Shown one piece after another: positions 9,154 through 18,459 of a stretch of 64,000 bases of DNA. The stretch spans positions 1-64,000 of the forward strand of contig NZ_JAAKEI010000005.1 of assembly GCF_011039085.1 (NCBI RefSeq). Reading direction: 5' to 3'. The position numbers were made by a program, and so were the translations under genes. This DNA comes from Desulfovibrio sp. ZJ369 (GTDB lineage Bacteria; Desulfobacterota; Desulfovibrionia; Desulfovibrionales; Desulfovibrionaceae). A model generated the notes under the pieces. The model saw only the letters and a program-made list of their open reading frames with translations. It ran no database searches and was not told the origin of the DNA. Every line of letters starts with the position of its first letter. Position 1 is the first letter of the stretch.

Positions 9154-11248
9154 AGTCTGCCTTCAAATCCTGAATGAGCGCGGTCAGGCCCTGGGCCTGG
9201 GCGGCCAGCTCCGACACGGCCTTGGATGCTTCGGCCATGGCTTCGGCGGTCTGGCGGGACATGTCGTTGACCTGCACGATGGACTGGTTGATCTCCTCGC
9301 TGGCCGCGGACTGCTCCTCGCTGGCCGCGGCAATGGCATTGACCTGATCCGCCGTGGCTTCCACGGTGGCCACGATTGCCTGCAGGGCCGCGCCCGACTG
9401 TCCGGCCAGTGCCGTGGCCTCGCCAATGCGCTGCACCGCGTTGTCCATCCCGGTCATGCTCTTGGCCGTGCTTTCCTGGATGGCCTTGATGGCGTTGCCC
9501 ACATCGTTGGTGGAGGCCATGGTTTTTTCAGCCAGCTTGCGCACTTCGTCGGCCACCACGGCAAAGCCGCGCCCGGCTTCGCCCGCGCGGGCGGCCTCAA
9601 TGGCCGCGTTCAGGGCCAGCAGGTTGGTCTGATCCGCAATATCCGAGATAACGCCCATGATACGGGTGATGTCCTGGGCATGTTCATTGAGCTGGGCCAT
9701 GTCTTCCTTGAGTTCCAGGGAGAGCTGATGCACCTGCTCGATGCTGTGTACGGCCTGTTCCACCACCTGGGCCCCGGCTTCGGCCTTCTGCTTGGTTTCG
9801 GCCGAAGCCTGGGAGGCCGAACCCGCGTTTTTGGCCACTTCCTGCACGGTGGCGTTCATTTCGTTCATGGCCGTGGCCGCTTCGGCAAGGCGGGTGGCGG
9901 ATTCGGCCGCGCCGCGATCCGACTGCTCAATCTGGGCCGAAAGCTGGGTGGAGGCCGAGGAGACGACACTGCCCACCTGTTCCAGCTTGTCGGCTGCTAT
10001 GAGCATGGCTTCGGTTTTGGCCTGGGCCTGCCTGCTGGCGGCTTCGGCCTCCAGCATGGCTTCCTGAGCCTTGGCGGACTGCTCCTTGGCGTTTTCCGAC
10101 TCGCGCCGGGCTGCGTCGATCATTTCCTTGAGATGATCCACCATGCTGCGCAAGGCGTCGCAAAGCGTGCCCAGTTCATCAGTGCGGGTCACGGTGAGTT
10201 TGCTGTCCAGATTGCCGTCGGCCACGGCCTTGGCATAATTGACGCTCTGCAGCAGGTCGCGGATAATGGGCCGCATGACCAGAAAGATAATCAGACCCAC
10301 GAGAGCCGCCCCGGCCAGCATGATGCCCAGAGCTATATTGCGGATAAAGGCCGTGGCCTCCTCAATTTCCGAAATATCCATGCAGGTGACGGTGATCCAG
10401 CCGGATTCAGGATCCAGCCGGAAATTGAGCATCCGCTCCACGCCGGCACTGGTGGTATAGCGCAAGGCGCCCTCGGGCGAAGCCAGCACCTGCCGTCCCC
10501 AGTCCACCTTTCGGGCGTCGAATTCCTGGATCAGTTTGGCGTTGGGATGGGCCAGCATCAGGCCCTCGTTGTCTATAATATAGGCAAAGCCGGTTTTGCC
10601 GATGCGCGCGCCTTCAATGGTGTTCTTCACCACTGTGGCGCAGGGCAGAATAGCGTAGAGGACGCCGGCCGGTTTGCCGGCGAGGTCGAGCAGGGGCGTG
10701 GAGATCACCAGGGCCTTGTCGCGGGTGCCCATGCTCACGAGTGGCGAGGAGATAACCGTTTCACCCTGCATGGATGCCTGAAAATAGGCGCGCTTGCCGA
10801 TATTGACTTTGCCGATGGCTTCCTTGTTGCTGCCCGCGACGACCAGGCCGTCGGGCCCGGCAATGTTGACCACCGGGAAGGTGGCATACAGGCTGGCGAA
10901 ACCCTCAAGAGCATCCTGAGCCATTTGCGTGGCCGCGGCCACCTCGGCGGGGTCGACCGTGGCGGCCACCTCGGAGGGGTCGATCCCGGCCCGGCCCCCG
11001 CTCAGAATGTTGCTCAGAGGGCGCAGCTGGCTCGTGGTCGCCATGGCCCGCACGCTGTCCTTATAGGTGACGGCGGCGTTGCTCACGCCCTTGAACAGAA
11101 TGTTGTTGCTCACCTCCAGTTCCTGCGTGAAGTTCTCCTCCAGCTGGTCGGCGATCATGCCGGCAACCAGCAGGGTGCTGCACAGGATCAGAACAACAAG
11201 GGCCGTAAGGCTGGGAACCAGGAGTTTGTTCCGGATTGAGAGCCTCAT
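9152..11248 (-). CDS. Methyl-accepting chemotaxis protein
   Basis: 698 aa. Inner-membrane chemoreceptor: TM1 about 9-31, a periplasmic Cache-type sensor about 35-285, TM2 about 292-317, a HAMP segment, then a long cytoplasmic coiled coil. The conserved signalling tip ([20 protein letters not shown]) is followed by [16 protein letters not shown]. Gln/Glu pairs typical of methylation sites flank it. The ligand is unknown; a periplasmic [16 protein letters not shown]-like stretch fits Cache domains. The ATG at 11248 follows AAAGGGGAAA. No chemotaxis genes are adjacent. Confidence 0.95.
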   Translation of the reverse strand: MRLSIRNKLLVPSLTALVVLILCSTLLVAGMIADQLEENFTQELEVSNNILFKGVSNAAVTYKDSVRAMATTSQLRPLSNILSGGRAGIDPSEVAATVDPAEVAAATQMAQDALEGFASLYATFPVVNIAGPDGLVVAGSNKEAIGKVNIGKRAYFQASMQGETVISSPLVSMGTRDKALVISTPLLDLAGKPAGVLYAILPCATVVKNTIEGARIGKTGFAYIIDNEGLMLAHPNAKLIQEFDARKVDWGRQVLASPEGALRYTTSAGVERMLNFRLDPESGWITVTCMDISEIEEATAFIRNIALGIMLAGAALVGLIIFLVMRPIIRDLLQSVNYAKAVADGNLDSKLTVTRTDELGTLCDALRSMVDHLKEMIDAARRESENAKEQSAKAQEAMLEAEAASRQAQAKTEAMLIAADKLEQVGSVVSSASTQLSAQIEQSDRGAAESATRLAEAATAMNEMNATVQEVAKNAGSASQASAETKQKAEAGAQVVEQAVHSIEQVHQLSLELKEDMAQLNEHAQDITRIMGVISDIADQTNLLALNAAIEAARAGEAGRGFAVVADEVRKLAEKTMASTNDVGNAIKAIQESTAKSMTGMDNAVQRIGEATALAGQSGAALQAIVATVEATADQVNAIAAASEEQSAASEEINQSIVQVNDMSRQTAEAMAEASKAVSELAAQAQGLTALIQDLKAD

Positions 11249-11781
11249 GCTTTCCCCTTTATGAAATAGTTGTGTGTTGCGAAAAGATGTCAAACCTCCT
11301 CTGTCTGAAAGGATACACTGCTAGAGTGAAATTTCTTTCTCAACCATGTGACAGTAAACTGAATTTTTAAGAAAAATCATCTCAAAGGTGAATCCCTCTT
11401 GTCTCTGCACGCAAAGTCCTGCCTCCATCCCAGGCGTTGCGGCCTTCAAAGCGCCGTGCGCAAATTATATAAAATCTATATATTTCATATAAATAGATGC
11501 ACATGAAAAAATTGTGCGGCCCGTGCAGGCGGCAAAAGCAGCCAAAAAGCCGCATGTCCGGTTGGATGTCTCTCCTGTCGGCAATCCGTTGCGTCGCTTA
11601 AGAGCGGAAGCGATTTTCGTATCGTTTCTTTGTTTTGAAGCGTAACTACCGGCAAGCGCAGGGGAATTGCCTGCCCTGACAGCCGCCGTCCCCGGCTCCT
11701 GCCGCAGCAGCCGGGAGCCTTTGCCTTAATTTTTACCGGAATTGTCCGATACAGGGAGAAGGAAGACGGCCGCTGCCTTGC
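11249..11781. other. 533-base gap without a supported gene
   Basis: AT-rich around 11455-11510 (ATTATATAAAATCTATATATTT), then a GC-rich hairpin at about 11690-11720 (CCCGGCT paired with AGCCGGG) followed on the plus strand by a weak T-rich tail. No ORF here has a credible ribosome binding site and family resemblance. It should contain the receptor promoter. A plus-strand small RNA ending at the hairpin is possible but unproven. Confidence 0.5.
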
Positions 11782-12147
11782 TCAGGCCTCGTGGTATTCC
11801 TGCTTGATCACGGCTTCGGATTTGATCCGATCCAAAAGCTCGGCAAAGACGGCTTTGACATTTTCGCGGATATCCCCGGCCACCACCAGAAAGAGCAGGT
11901 CGTCGCCGGGTTTGAGCAGGCCTTCGCGGGCCTCGGCCAGAATGGCGAAAATGCCCGGGCGCTGCTCCATTTCGCGGCAGATGGCGCGCATTCTGGCCTC
12001 GTCATGGCGCACGCGCACCGCGCTCACCGGCGCATGATCCTTGCGGGACCAGGCGCGCACCACCCCGTTGTGCACAAGCGTCATGCCCACATGCTCCGCA
12101 AAGCCGGGGCGGGCTTTAAGTTCCTGAAGAGTTTTGGTAATATCCAT
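11782..12147 (-). CDS. MoaE-like protein (molybdopterin synthase large-subunit family)
   Basis: 121 aa from the ATG at 12147. The C-terminal half (IFAILAEAREGLLKPGDDLL, then VVAGDIRENVKAVFAELLDRIKSE and a late Lys-Gln-Glu) follows the MoaE pattern of IG-L--GD, a HR-like segment, ID-IK and a Lys-rich end. MoaE, with MoaD, inserts sulfur into precursor Z to make molybdopterin. The N-terminal half is weaker, so this may be a MoaE-like paralogue. Upstream in-frame ATGs at 12201 and 12234 are alternatives; 12147 has AAGGCGGG before it and the better family start. It is divergent from the 917-aa membrane protein gene. Confidence 0.65.
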   Translation of the reverse strand: MDITKTLQELKARPGFAEHVGMTLVHNGVVRAWSRKDHAPVSAVRVRHDEARMRAICREMEQRPGIFAILAEAREGLLKPGDDLLFLVVAGDIRENVKAVFAELLDRIKSEAVIKQEYHEA

Positions 12148-12232
12148 GAGACCCGCCTTGGTTGCTGCGTTTTTGAACAGGGCCGCAGTGACAGTATACA
12201 TGTGTTTTGCGCCCTCATAAAGGATTTTGTGC

Positions 12233-14986
12233 ATGGCTCAGCTATCCCAGCTCCTCTCTCGCCTGCCCGAGAGCAAAGATGTGCGCATGAGCACGATGGG
12301 CCATGTGCTCTGGGTCTGCTGGCATGCCAGGCTCACGCCGGCCGTCAACCAGACCCTGCTCAACTACGGCGGCATGCTGGTGGGCGAGGAGCATGAGCAG
12401 GCGCTCTGGTTCTTTTTTACCGACGACGTGTTCCTGGCGCTGGCCCGGCTGATGGTCTGGGGCAATTTCAATGAGCTCGCCGTGAGCATTGAGCTTTTTC
12501 CCGGCCGTCTGCAACTGGGCGGCAAGCGGGAGGCCAGCCTTTTGCTGGACGGCGCGCTGTGCGCCCAGGAAATGCTTGTGCGCGACACCTTCGAGGTCTG
12601 GGTGCACCCCAAAAGCCGGGAGGGCAAAAACGCCCTGCCGGGCATTGCCTTTGAGCCTCAGCCCGGCCGCCAGGGCATGTGCTCGGTGGACTGGGCCACC
12701 ATTGTGGTGGATGTGCGTATGCCGTACTCCTCCACCCAGGCCTGGTTCGCGCTGCTGCATCCCCTGGGCAGCCCTCTGGACAAAGCTTTTCAGAGCGGCT
12801 GGAGCTCCATGTTCAAGCGCATTGAGGCCTTGTTGCAGAAGCACAAAATCAAGTCCATCGTGCACGAAACCTTTGTCATCGTGGCCGTGGACAACCTGCT
12901 GATGCTGCGCACCTTTCTGCGCGACTATCTGCACAGTTTCGACAAGCAGAACAACGACCCCGGCGATTACTGGCCCTGCGTCTGCGTGGTGGCCGATCGC
13001 AACAACCTCAATTTCAACACCGACCTGCCCAAGAAGATTGGCCTGCAATGGGACAATCTGATGCCGGATTTCCCGTACATGAGCTACCGCAACGCCTATT
13101 TGCTGGGCGAGGGCTTCACGGTGCGGGATCTGCGCTTCACCGGCGAGCAAACCAGCATGGACAGTTGGTGCAACGTCCTGCTGGATGAAAACAGCATCAG
13201 CGGCCGCTCCATTCCCCTGTTGATGGCCGCCCAGCTCAGCGGCGGCACTGCCGGGGGCGCGGGTTGCTTTTACTGCGGCATCCACACCCACACGGCCGCC
13301 GAATGCCCCACGCGCACCTATTTCCCCAGCCGTGCCGAGCTTTGGGATGAAATGGCGGGCATGGATCTGGAAAAGATCAACGAGGGTTTTCGCCAGATCG
13401 AGATGGTGCTCGACCGCAAGGGCGTGGACGGTTATGAGGAGTTGCTGGAAGGCGAGGACGATGCCGCCGTGCTGCTGCAGGCCGTGCTGGATCTCAACAG
13501 TCCGAGCCAGTTGCGCAATGTGCCCAGGCATTGGCTCTACCGTATGCGCGAGCCGGACCCGGATGAGGAAAAGCCCACGCGCGACGACAGCCCGGCCTGG
13601 GATCTGCTGGATCGGCTTGCCCAGACCGCGCCGGACGATCTGCCGGATCTGGAAACAAAGCTGAAGCAGGCCATTGCCCGGCATCAGCGCGATCCGCGTC
13701 TGCGCATGGTGCGGGCTTTTCTGCTGATCGAAAAAAACGACTTCAGCCATGCCGCGGCCTGTTTCCGCGAAGCGGCAAGCCTGACCCCCGCGCCCACGTT
13801 GCAGGCCTGGAACGAATACCTGCTTGCCCGACTGGCCGAGGAACAGGGGCAGTTCGGCCCGGCCATTGAGCAGTATGCCCAGGTCTTGCGGGTCATGCCC
13901 CAATGGCGGGACGTGCAGTACAGGGGCATTGTCTGCCGGGTCAAAATGGGCTTTGCCGAGCAGGTTCTGGAGCAGATCGTCAAACTGGTGCGCGAGGAAC
14001 CCGCCTATTTCAACCGCATTCTCATTGATCCGGCCCTGGAGCGCGGCCGCCTGCTGATCCTTTCCTCCCTGTACGATCTCTGGGAGGAGGCCAAAAAAAA
14101 CGCCGAAGAGGAACGCGTCAAAATCAATGCCCTGGAGGCCCGCCTGAGCGCCTGGTTTTCCGAGGATCATCCGGTGCAGATGCAGATCGGGCATAAAATC
14201 CGCAAACTGGAAGCCCTGAGCAACGTCAACAACTACATTGCCTTTTTGCAGGTGGTGGAAGAGCGTCCGATTCTGGAAAAAGAGCTGGATGAGAGCATTG
14301 AGCGCGAAGTCGAAGACCTGCGCAACCGCTACAAGTATTATCTGGACGTGCTGCAGGAAATACGCGATGAGGCTTCCTGGTTTCCCTTCCCTTCGGTGCT
14401 GCGCGAGTTCAGCAGCGATTTCAATGAAAGCGCGGGGATCATCAACTGGGCCTTTGCCTGCAACTTCAACGAGGCCGAGATCTTCCAGCGCGCGCAGGCC
14501 TCCATGCCCAGGCTGGCCGCCCTGTTGCGCAACCTGAAAAAGCGCCTTCAGTTCCTGCGCATGGTGCGGGACGGCACGCTTTTTGCTATGACTATGGGCA
14601 AGACCTTCTTCTGGGTGGAGACAGTGGGCCTCTTGTTCTGCTTTATCGGCATACCCATTGTGGTCTTCTGGGGCGAAAGCCTCTACCTGGGCTGGCTCAA
14701 GGAACTGCTCGGCGAGAACCAATGGTCCATCCAGAAGGTTCTGAGCCTGATTGTCACCATGATTGCTCTGGGCCTGGCCGCCCTGCGCACCACCCTGGTC
14801 TTTGACCGCAAGCGCGAAAAACTTCTGGAGCAGGCCCGCAGCCAGCGCGAAAAAGCGCAGCAGATGCGCCTGGAGCGCATTCGCAAGCAGCGCATGGCCG
14901 AAGCGGAAAACGCCCGCCGCGCCCAGCAGGCCGAGGCCGAGCGCGAGATGCAGCGGCAGTTGAAGGAACGCATGCGCAAGGACTAG
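12233..14986 (+). CDS. Large membrane protein with CCHC zinc knuckle, TPR-like middle and C-terminal coiled coil; function unknown
   Basis: 917 aa, not recognised as a characterised family. Residues 345-358 form a CX2CX4HX4C zinc knuckle (C345, C348, H353, C358) followed by PTRTYFPSR. Residues about 480-610 look like tetratricopeptide helices (FREAASLTPAPTLQAWNEYL, AIEQYAQVLRVMPQW). Two hydrophobic segments lie near 790-815 and 830-852, and the last 60 residues are an Arg/Lys/Glu/Gln-rich coiled coil. No signal peptide is present, so most of the protein is probably cytoplasmic and tethered near its C-terminus. AAGGA precedes the ATG at 12233; a TTG at 12227 is an alternative. Its TAG stop is the first three bases of a repeat. 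Confidence 0.85.
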   Translation: MAQLSQLLSRLPESKDVRMSTMGHVLWVCWHARLTPAVNQTLLNYGGMLVGEEHEQALWFFFTDDVFLALARLMVWGNFNELAVSIELFPGRLQLGGKREASLLLDGALCAQEMLVRDTFEVWVHPKSREGKNALPGIAFEPQPGRQGMCSVDWATIVVDVRMPYSSTQAWFALLHPLGSPLDKAFQSGWSSMFKRIEALLQKHKIKSIVHETFVIVAVDNLLMLRTFLRDYLHSFDKQNNDPGDYWPCVCVVADRNNLNFNTDLPKKIGLQWDNLMPDFPYMSYRNAYLLGEGFTVRDLRFTGEQTSMDSWCNVLLDENSISGRSIPLLMAAQLSGGTAGGAGCFYCGIHTHTAAECPTRTYFPSRAELWDEMAGMDLEKINEGFRQIEMVLDRKGVDGYEELLEGEDDAAVLLQAVLDLNSPSQLRNVPRHWLYRMREPDPDEEKPTRDDSPAWDLLDRLAQTAPDDLPDLETKLKQAIARHQRDPRLRMVRAFLLIEKNDFSHAAACFREAASLTPAPTLQAWNEYLLARLAEEQGQFGPAIEQYAQVLRVMPQWRDVQYRGIVCRVKMGFAEQVLEQIVKLVREEPAYFNRILIDPALERGRLLILSSLYDLWEEAKKNAEEERVKINALEARLSAWFSEDHPVQMQIGHKIRKLEALSNVNNYIAFLQVVEERPILEKELDESIEREVEDLRNRYKYYLDVLQEIRDEASWFPFPSVLREFSSDFNESAGIINWAFACNFNEAEIFQRAQASMPRLAALLRNLKKRLQFLRMVRDGTLFAMTMGKTFFWVETVGLLFCFIGIPIVVFWGESLYLGWLKELLGENQWSIQKVLSLIVTMIALGLAALRTTLVFDRKREKLLEQARSQREKAQQMRLERIRKQRMAEAENARRAQQAEAEREMQRQLKERMRKD

Positions 14987-15034
14987 AACAGATTCCCTTT
15001 GACTTTTTATGAAAGTCAAAGGTAATCTGTTCTA
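14984..15034. repeat. TAGAAC...GTTCTA palindrome
   Basis: 51-bp palindrome whose TAGAACAGATTCCCTTTGAC arm is nearly complementary to the right arm. It is related to the left hairpin of the 141-bp elements at 16444 and 18299 (TAGAGCAGATTACCTTTGAC). Its first three bases are the stop codon of the 917-aa protein gene, and its last two are the first two of copy B2. Confidence 0.85.
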
Positions 15035-15174
15035 GAGCATTTTGCTTTTGAAATTATTCAATTTCAAAAGCGGCGCTGCCATCATTTCGCGTCCAGAACG
15101 CGGTCTGGACGCTCATTCGGCGCGGGCGTCCGCTCCCGCGGCCGCCAGAGCAATTTCAAAGTGAAATTGCTCTA
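15033..15174. repeat. Composite structured repeat, copy B2 (142 bp)
   Basis: Same architecture as B1. The central hairpin at 15089-15112 has a 9-bp stem (GCGTCCAGA/TCTGGACGC) and loop ACGCGG, followed by CGCGGG/CCCGCG (15121-15140). The right hairpin CAATTTCA/TGAAATTG ends GCTCTA. The reverse complement, of equal length and nearly identical, lies at 59655-59796. Confidence 0.9.
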
Positions 15175-15175
15175 A

Positions 15176-15199
15176 CTAATTTCATTAGCAAAACGCTCT
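15176..15199. repeat. Half copy of the A-type palindrome (A2)
   Basis: CTAATTTCATTAGCAAAACGCTCT, cited as CTAATTTCATTAG plus AAAACGCTCT, is the right half of an A element fused to the end of B2. The rest of 14987-15337 holds no gene. Confidence 0.6.
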
Positions 15200-15337
15200 G
15201 ATTCAGTGGGAAGCGCCGCGAAAAACATCTTGCCTCCAGGGCCCGCATGGCCTGCGGCGTGCTGTTTTTTCACAGCATAGCCGTTGCCTTGTCGGATACA
15301 TGCCGGATAAGCCCCGGCTTTTGAAAAGGAGTCAGCC

Positions 15338-15691
15338 GTGCCGAGCCTCAAAGACTTTGCCTTGTACGATATAGACTGGAATCTCACGCCCGAACATGCG
15401 GTAACCATGTATCTGGAATGGGGCAACAACGACTGGCATTCGGAATACCCGCCGGTGCGCTCCAAAGACGACGTGGCGCAGTATTTTGTGGTGGACAGTT
15501 GGAACGATCCGCCGGTCATCCGGCTGGTGCGCCGCAATTCCGAGCGCGCCGAGGATCTGATTGTCGTGCCCCTGCCCCAGGATCTGCTGGAAGATTTCCG
15601 CCGGGCGCACGGCCAGTGGCGCGGCATCAGCGAGCCCACGCCCGGGATCAAGGCCTGGCTCAAGGCCGAGCTGGGGCAGCAGGGCTTGTGA
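15338..15691 (+). CDS. Small conserved protein of unknown function
   Basis: 117 aa, soluble, acidic, with no signal peptide or membrane segment. It opens with DWNLTPEHAVTMYLEWGNNDW and continues into a segment with VRSKDDVAQYFVVDSW. From memory, proteins with this DWN-TPE-AV--YLEWGNN opening occur widely in Desulfovibrio-type sulfate reducers without an assigned function; this needs a search. The GTG start at 15338 is supported by AAAAGGAG seven bases upstream. It sits alone between repeat clusters. Confidence 0.8.
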   Translation: MPSLKDFALYDIDWNLTPEHAVTMYLEWGNNDWHSEYPPVRSKDDVAQYFVVDSWNDPPVIRLVRRNSERAEDLIVVPLPQDLLEDFRRAHGQWRGISEPTPGIKAWLKAELGQQGL

Positions 15692-15721
15692 TGCCTCTGG
15701 CGCTGCTGTGCAGCGCAGAGC

Positions 15722-15762
15722 GCCGCTTTTGAAATTGAATAATTTCAAAAGCAAAATGCTCC
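15722..15762. repeat. Partial B-type repeat, one boundary hairpin (B4)
   Basis: GCCGCTTTTGAAATTG...AATTTCAAAAGC then AAAATGCTCCA: the left hairpin of the B element in inverted orientation, with a decayed terminus. It lies between the convergent small-protein gene and the ABC permease gene. Confidence 0.75.
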
Positions 15763-15765
15763 AGG

Positions 15766-16434
15766 TCAGCGCGCGCCGAATCCCGGCACATGGAAGCGCT
15801 GTTCCAGCCAGCGCAAAAGCCAGGAAGCCAGGGTCACCATGATCAGATAATAGGCTCCCACAGTCAGGAAAACCTCGGTAAAGCGAAAGGTGTCCGAAGC
15901 CACCACCTTGCCTTCGCCCATCAGTTCCATGCAGGTCACCAGATAGGCCAGGGAACTGTATTTGATCAGATAAATGATTTCGTTGCCGCAACCGGGCAGG
16001 GCCCGCCGGGCCGCCTGGGGAATGACGATCCAGACCACTGTTTGCAGAGTGCTGAAGCCAAGGGCCTGGGCCGCGCGGATCTGGCCCTGGCGGATGGAAA
16101 GCAGGGCCCCCCGGATATATTCCGACTGGTATGCCGCGGTGCAGAGAATGAAGGAAGTCAGGGCCGCGCCGTAGGGCGCGAAATAAATGCCCAGCTTGGG
16201 CAGGGCGTAATAGATCATCATCAGTTGCACGGCCAGGGGCACGCCGCGCAGCAGGGCCGTGTACCAGTCGCCCAGGCGGCGCAGCCAGCGCGGCCCGAAA
16301 ACGCGCGCGCAGCCGAGCAGCACCCCGCCCACAAAGCCCAGGCTCCCGGCCGGGATGATCAGCGCCAGGGAAACCAGAAGGCCCTTGTTGAGCGCGGGCA
16401 GCAGCGCATGGCTGAAAAAGGCCGTATCCAGCAT
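15766..16434 (-). CDS. Polar amino acid ABC transporter permease (second permease gene of the operon)
   Basis: 222 aa, HisM/GlnP type, with about five membrane segments. The ATPase-docking EAA loop is seen as GALLSIRQGQIRAAQALG followed by IVIPQA. It is the last gene of the operon and pairs with the other permease (17344-18036). It is separated from the ATPase gene by the 141-bp repeat C1. The ATG at 16434 has GGAGGG nine bases upstream (on the minus strand), partly inside the flanking repeat margin. The substrate cannot be told from sequence alone. Confidence 0.92.
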   Translation of the reverse strand: MLDTAFFSHALLPALNKGLLVSLALIIPAGSLGFVGGVLLGCARVFGPRWLRRLGDWYTALLRGVPLAVQLMMIYYALPKLGIYFAPYGAALTSFILCTAAYQSEYIRGALLSIRQGQIRAAQALGFSTLQTVVWIVIPQAARRALPGCGNEIIYLIKYSSLAYLVTCMELMGEGKVVASDTFRFTEVFLTVGAYYLIMVTLASWLLRWLEQRFHVPGFGAR

Positions 16435-16443
16435 GCCCCCTCC

Positions 16444-16584
16444 TAGAGCAGATTACCTTTGACTTTTTATGAAAGTCAAAGGTGGCATTCAGGCGAAAAA
16501 CGCGGTTTTCGCCTGAATGTACGCCGCGTTGCGGCGGCTGCCGCTTTCGCGTCAGCAGAGCATTTTCAAAGAGAAAATGCTCTA
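16444..16584. repeat. 141-bp composite structured repeat, copy C1
   Basis: Four hairpins: TAGAGCAGATTACCTTTGAC paired with its complement; a 14-bp stem at 16486-16519 with loop ACGCGG; CGCCGC/GCGGCG (16522-16536); and a right boundary hairpin CATTTTC/GAAAATG ending GCTCTA. It differs from 18299-18439 at one base, in the centre of the last hairpin. The TAG stop of the ATPase gene (16582-16584, minus strand) is the terminal TAG of the element. Confidence 0.95.
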
Positions 16585-17340
16585 AGCTCCCATCTCCAGA
16601 AGACGGGCGCAAAAATCGCGGGTGCGGGTGGCAGAGCCCTCGGCCAGCAGAACTTCCGGCGCGCCCTGCTCAATGAGCCTGCCGTGCTCCATGAACAGAA
16701 TCTCCGTGGCCAGGGCACGCGCAAAATCCATCTGGTGCGTGGCCATGAGCATGGTCATGCCGCCGCTCGCCAGATCGCGGATCACGGCAAGCACCTCGCC
16801 CACCAGTTCGGGGTCAAGAGCCGAGGTGGGTTCATCCAGCAAAATCACCTTGGGGTCCATGGCCAGGGCCCTGGCAATGGCCACGCGCTGTTTCTGCCCG
16901 CCCGAGAGCTGCGCCGGGTAGAGCGGGGCGCGCCGCGCCAGGCCCACGCGGCCCAGTTCCTCCAGGGCGCGGGCTTTGGCTTCCCTGCGGGACATGCCGC
17001 GCACCTTGCGCAAGGCAATGGCCACATTCTCTTCGGCGGTCAGATGATCGAAGAGGTTGAAATCCTGGAAGATCATGCCTACATGGGCGCGAAATTCGCA
17101 GAGTTTTTTCCTGTCGCCGCTCTCCAGGAGTTCGCCGTCCAGCCAGATTTGCCCGCTGTCCGGGGGGATCAGGCAGTCGATGCACTGTAAGAGCGTGCTC
17201 TTGCCCGCGCCTGATGGGCCGATCAGCACCTTGAGCTCGCCGCGCCGCACGCTGAGCGAGCAATTATCCAGGATGGGCTTGCCGCCCAGGGTCTTGGAAA
17301 TGCCTTGGACCTGCAATACCACTTTGTCTTCCGCTCTCAT
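16582..17340 (-). CDS. Polar amino acid ABC transporter ATP-binding protein
   Basis: 252 aa, GlnQ/HisP type. Walker A GPSGAGKST, Q-loop FQDFNLF, signature LSGGQKQRVAIARA, Walker B VILLDEPTSALDPE and the switch His in MATHQMDFA are all intact. It energises import of the amino acid delivered by the binding protein at 18460-19203. It starts 3 bases after the upstream permease stop, so the pair is tightly coupled. Its stop codon is contributed by repeat C1. Confidence 0.96.
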   Translation of the reverse strand: MRAEDKVVLQVQGISKTLGGKPILDNCSLSVRRGELKVLIGPSGAGKSTLLQCIDCLIPPDSGQIWLDGELLESGDRKKLCEFRAHVGMIFQDFNLFDHLTAEENVAIALRKVRGMSRREAKARALEELGRVGLARRAPLYPAQLSGGQKQRVAIARALAMDPKVILLDEPTSALDPELVGEVLAVIRDLASGGMTMLMATHQMDFARALATEILFMEHGRLIEQGAPEVLLAEGSATRTRDFCARLLEMGA

Positions 17341-17343
17341 GGC

Positions 17344-18036
17344 TTATCCCGCGCCCATGCCTTCCATGCCCATTCCCGTGGAATAGCCCGGCACATGCAG
17401 CTTTTTTTCCAGACGGCGCAGCAAATGGAGCACCGCCAGGGTCAGCACGAAATAGATCAGGCCCGCCGCGGCAAAGAACGCCAGATGCTCGTGCGTGCGC
17501 GCGGCCGCAAAATTGGCGCGGGCCATGATGTCCTGGGTGCCCAGCACATAGCAGATGGCCGAGTCCTTGAGCAAAATGGAAAATTCGTTGGCCCAGCCCG
17601 GAATCGAAAGACGCAGGGCCTGCGGCAGAATAATGCAGCGGATGGCCGTAACGTCCCGCATGCCCAGGGCGCGCGCCGCCTTAAGCTGGCCCTGGGGCAG
17701 ACTTTCAATGGCCCCCCGGAAAATCTGGGACTGGTACGCCGTGCTGGTTGCGCCCAGCACAAGACAACAGATCGCAAAGGGGTTCACGCTCAGGCCCAGG
17801 CTGATGCACAGGCCGTAACAGAGAAAGAGCAGCACCAGGATGGGCACGCCGCGGAAAAACCAGACGTAGGTCGCGGCCAGCCGCCGCAGCCAGGGGCCGC
17901 CATAGACCTGGCCCACGGCCAGGGGCACGCCCAGAACAAGCCCCATAGCCAGTGAGATGCCCACATTCCCGATGGTCACAAAGCTCCCGGCCAGGATGGA
18001 GGGCAGAGCAAGAAGAACATCGTTCAGTGCGTGCAT
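17344..18036 (-). CDS. Polar amino acid ABC transporter permease (first permease gene of the operon)
   Basis: 230 aa, HisQ/GlnP type, with about five membrane segments. The EAA loop is visible as GAIESLPQGQLKAARALG followed by CIILPQA. The C-terminal tail ends in a short Gly/Met-rich stretch (GMGMEGMGAG) of no known role. It lies 423 bases downstream of the binding-protein gene, a gap holding repeat C2 and a strong hairpin, and 3 bases upstream of the ATPase gene. The ribosome binding site is weak. Confidence 0.92.
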   Translation of the reverse strand: MHALNDVLLALPSILAGSFVTIGNVGISLAMGLVLGVPLAVGQVYGGPWLRRLAATYVWFFRGVPILVLLFLCYGLCISLGLSVNPFAICCLVLGATSTAYQSQIFRGAIESLPQGQLKAARALGMRDVTAIRCIILPQALRLSIPGWANEFSILLKDSAICYVLGTQDIMARANFAAARTHEHLAFFAAAGLIYFVLTLAVLHLLRRLEKKLHVPGYSTGMGMEGMGAG

Positions 18037-18223
18037 AGGCAGATACTTTGCAAGGGCTTATGCCGCGCGGCCGGAAAGCGGGGCAGCGCCCGCCGGGCGC
18101 GCGGCACAAGGGACGCGCGGCTGCTCCCACGCCAGGGCCTGGGCCGGCAGTGCCGCCGGGATGTGAAAAAGCGCATACGGCATTTGCCGCTCCCGATCAC
18201 AAGCGGCCTGTCGCCAGGCCGGT

Positions 18224-18277
18224 GAACCCGGCCCGGCCGCTACGCGCCTGATGCCGTCAGCTTCCTGGGCCGGGTTC
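18224..18277. other. Intra-operon hairpin between binding-protein and permease genes
   Basis: Perfect 11-bp arms GAACCCGGCCC (18224-18234) and complement (18267-18277) enclose 32 bases. It lies 188 bases upstream of the permease start in the transcript of the operon, next to repeat C2. Such structures often leave more binding-protein mRNA than permease mRNA. The remaining sequence of 18037-18298 holds no supported gene. Confidence 0.5.
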
Positions 18278-18298
18278 ATCAACGCGGCGGAACAAACT

Positions 18299-18439
18299 TA
18301 GAGCAGATTACCTTTGACTTTTTATGAAAGTCAAAGGTGGCATTCAGGCGAAAAACGCGGTTTTCGCCTGAATGTACGCCGCGTTGCGGCGGCTGCCGCT
18401 TTCGCGTCAGCAGAGCATTTTCAAAGTGAAAATGCTCTA
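18299..18439. repeat. 141-bp composite structured repeat, copy C2
   Basis: The second copy of the element at 16444-16584, in the same orientation. The hairpin with loop ACGCGG is at 18341-18374. It ends 20 bases from the stop codon of the binding-protein gene. Confidence 0.95.
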
Positions 18440-18459
18440 GCTGCGCCTGTGACGCCGGG

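Noticed and set aside
11690-11740. Intrinsic terminator of the MoaE-like gene
   Set aside because: The hairpin is real (CCCGGCT/AGCCGGG), but its weak T-rich tail is on the plus strand, opposite to both flanking genes, so it does not fit as their terminator.
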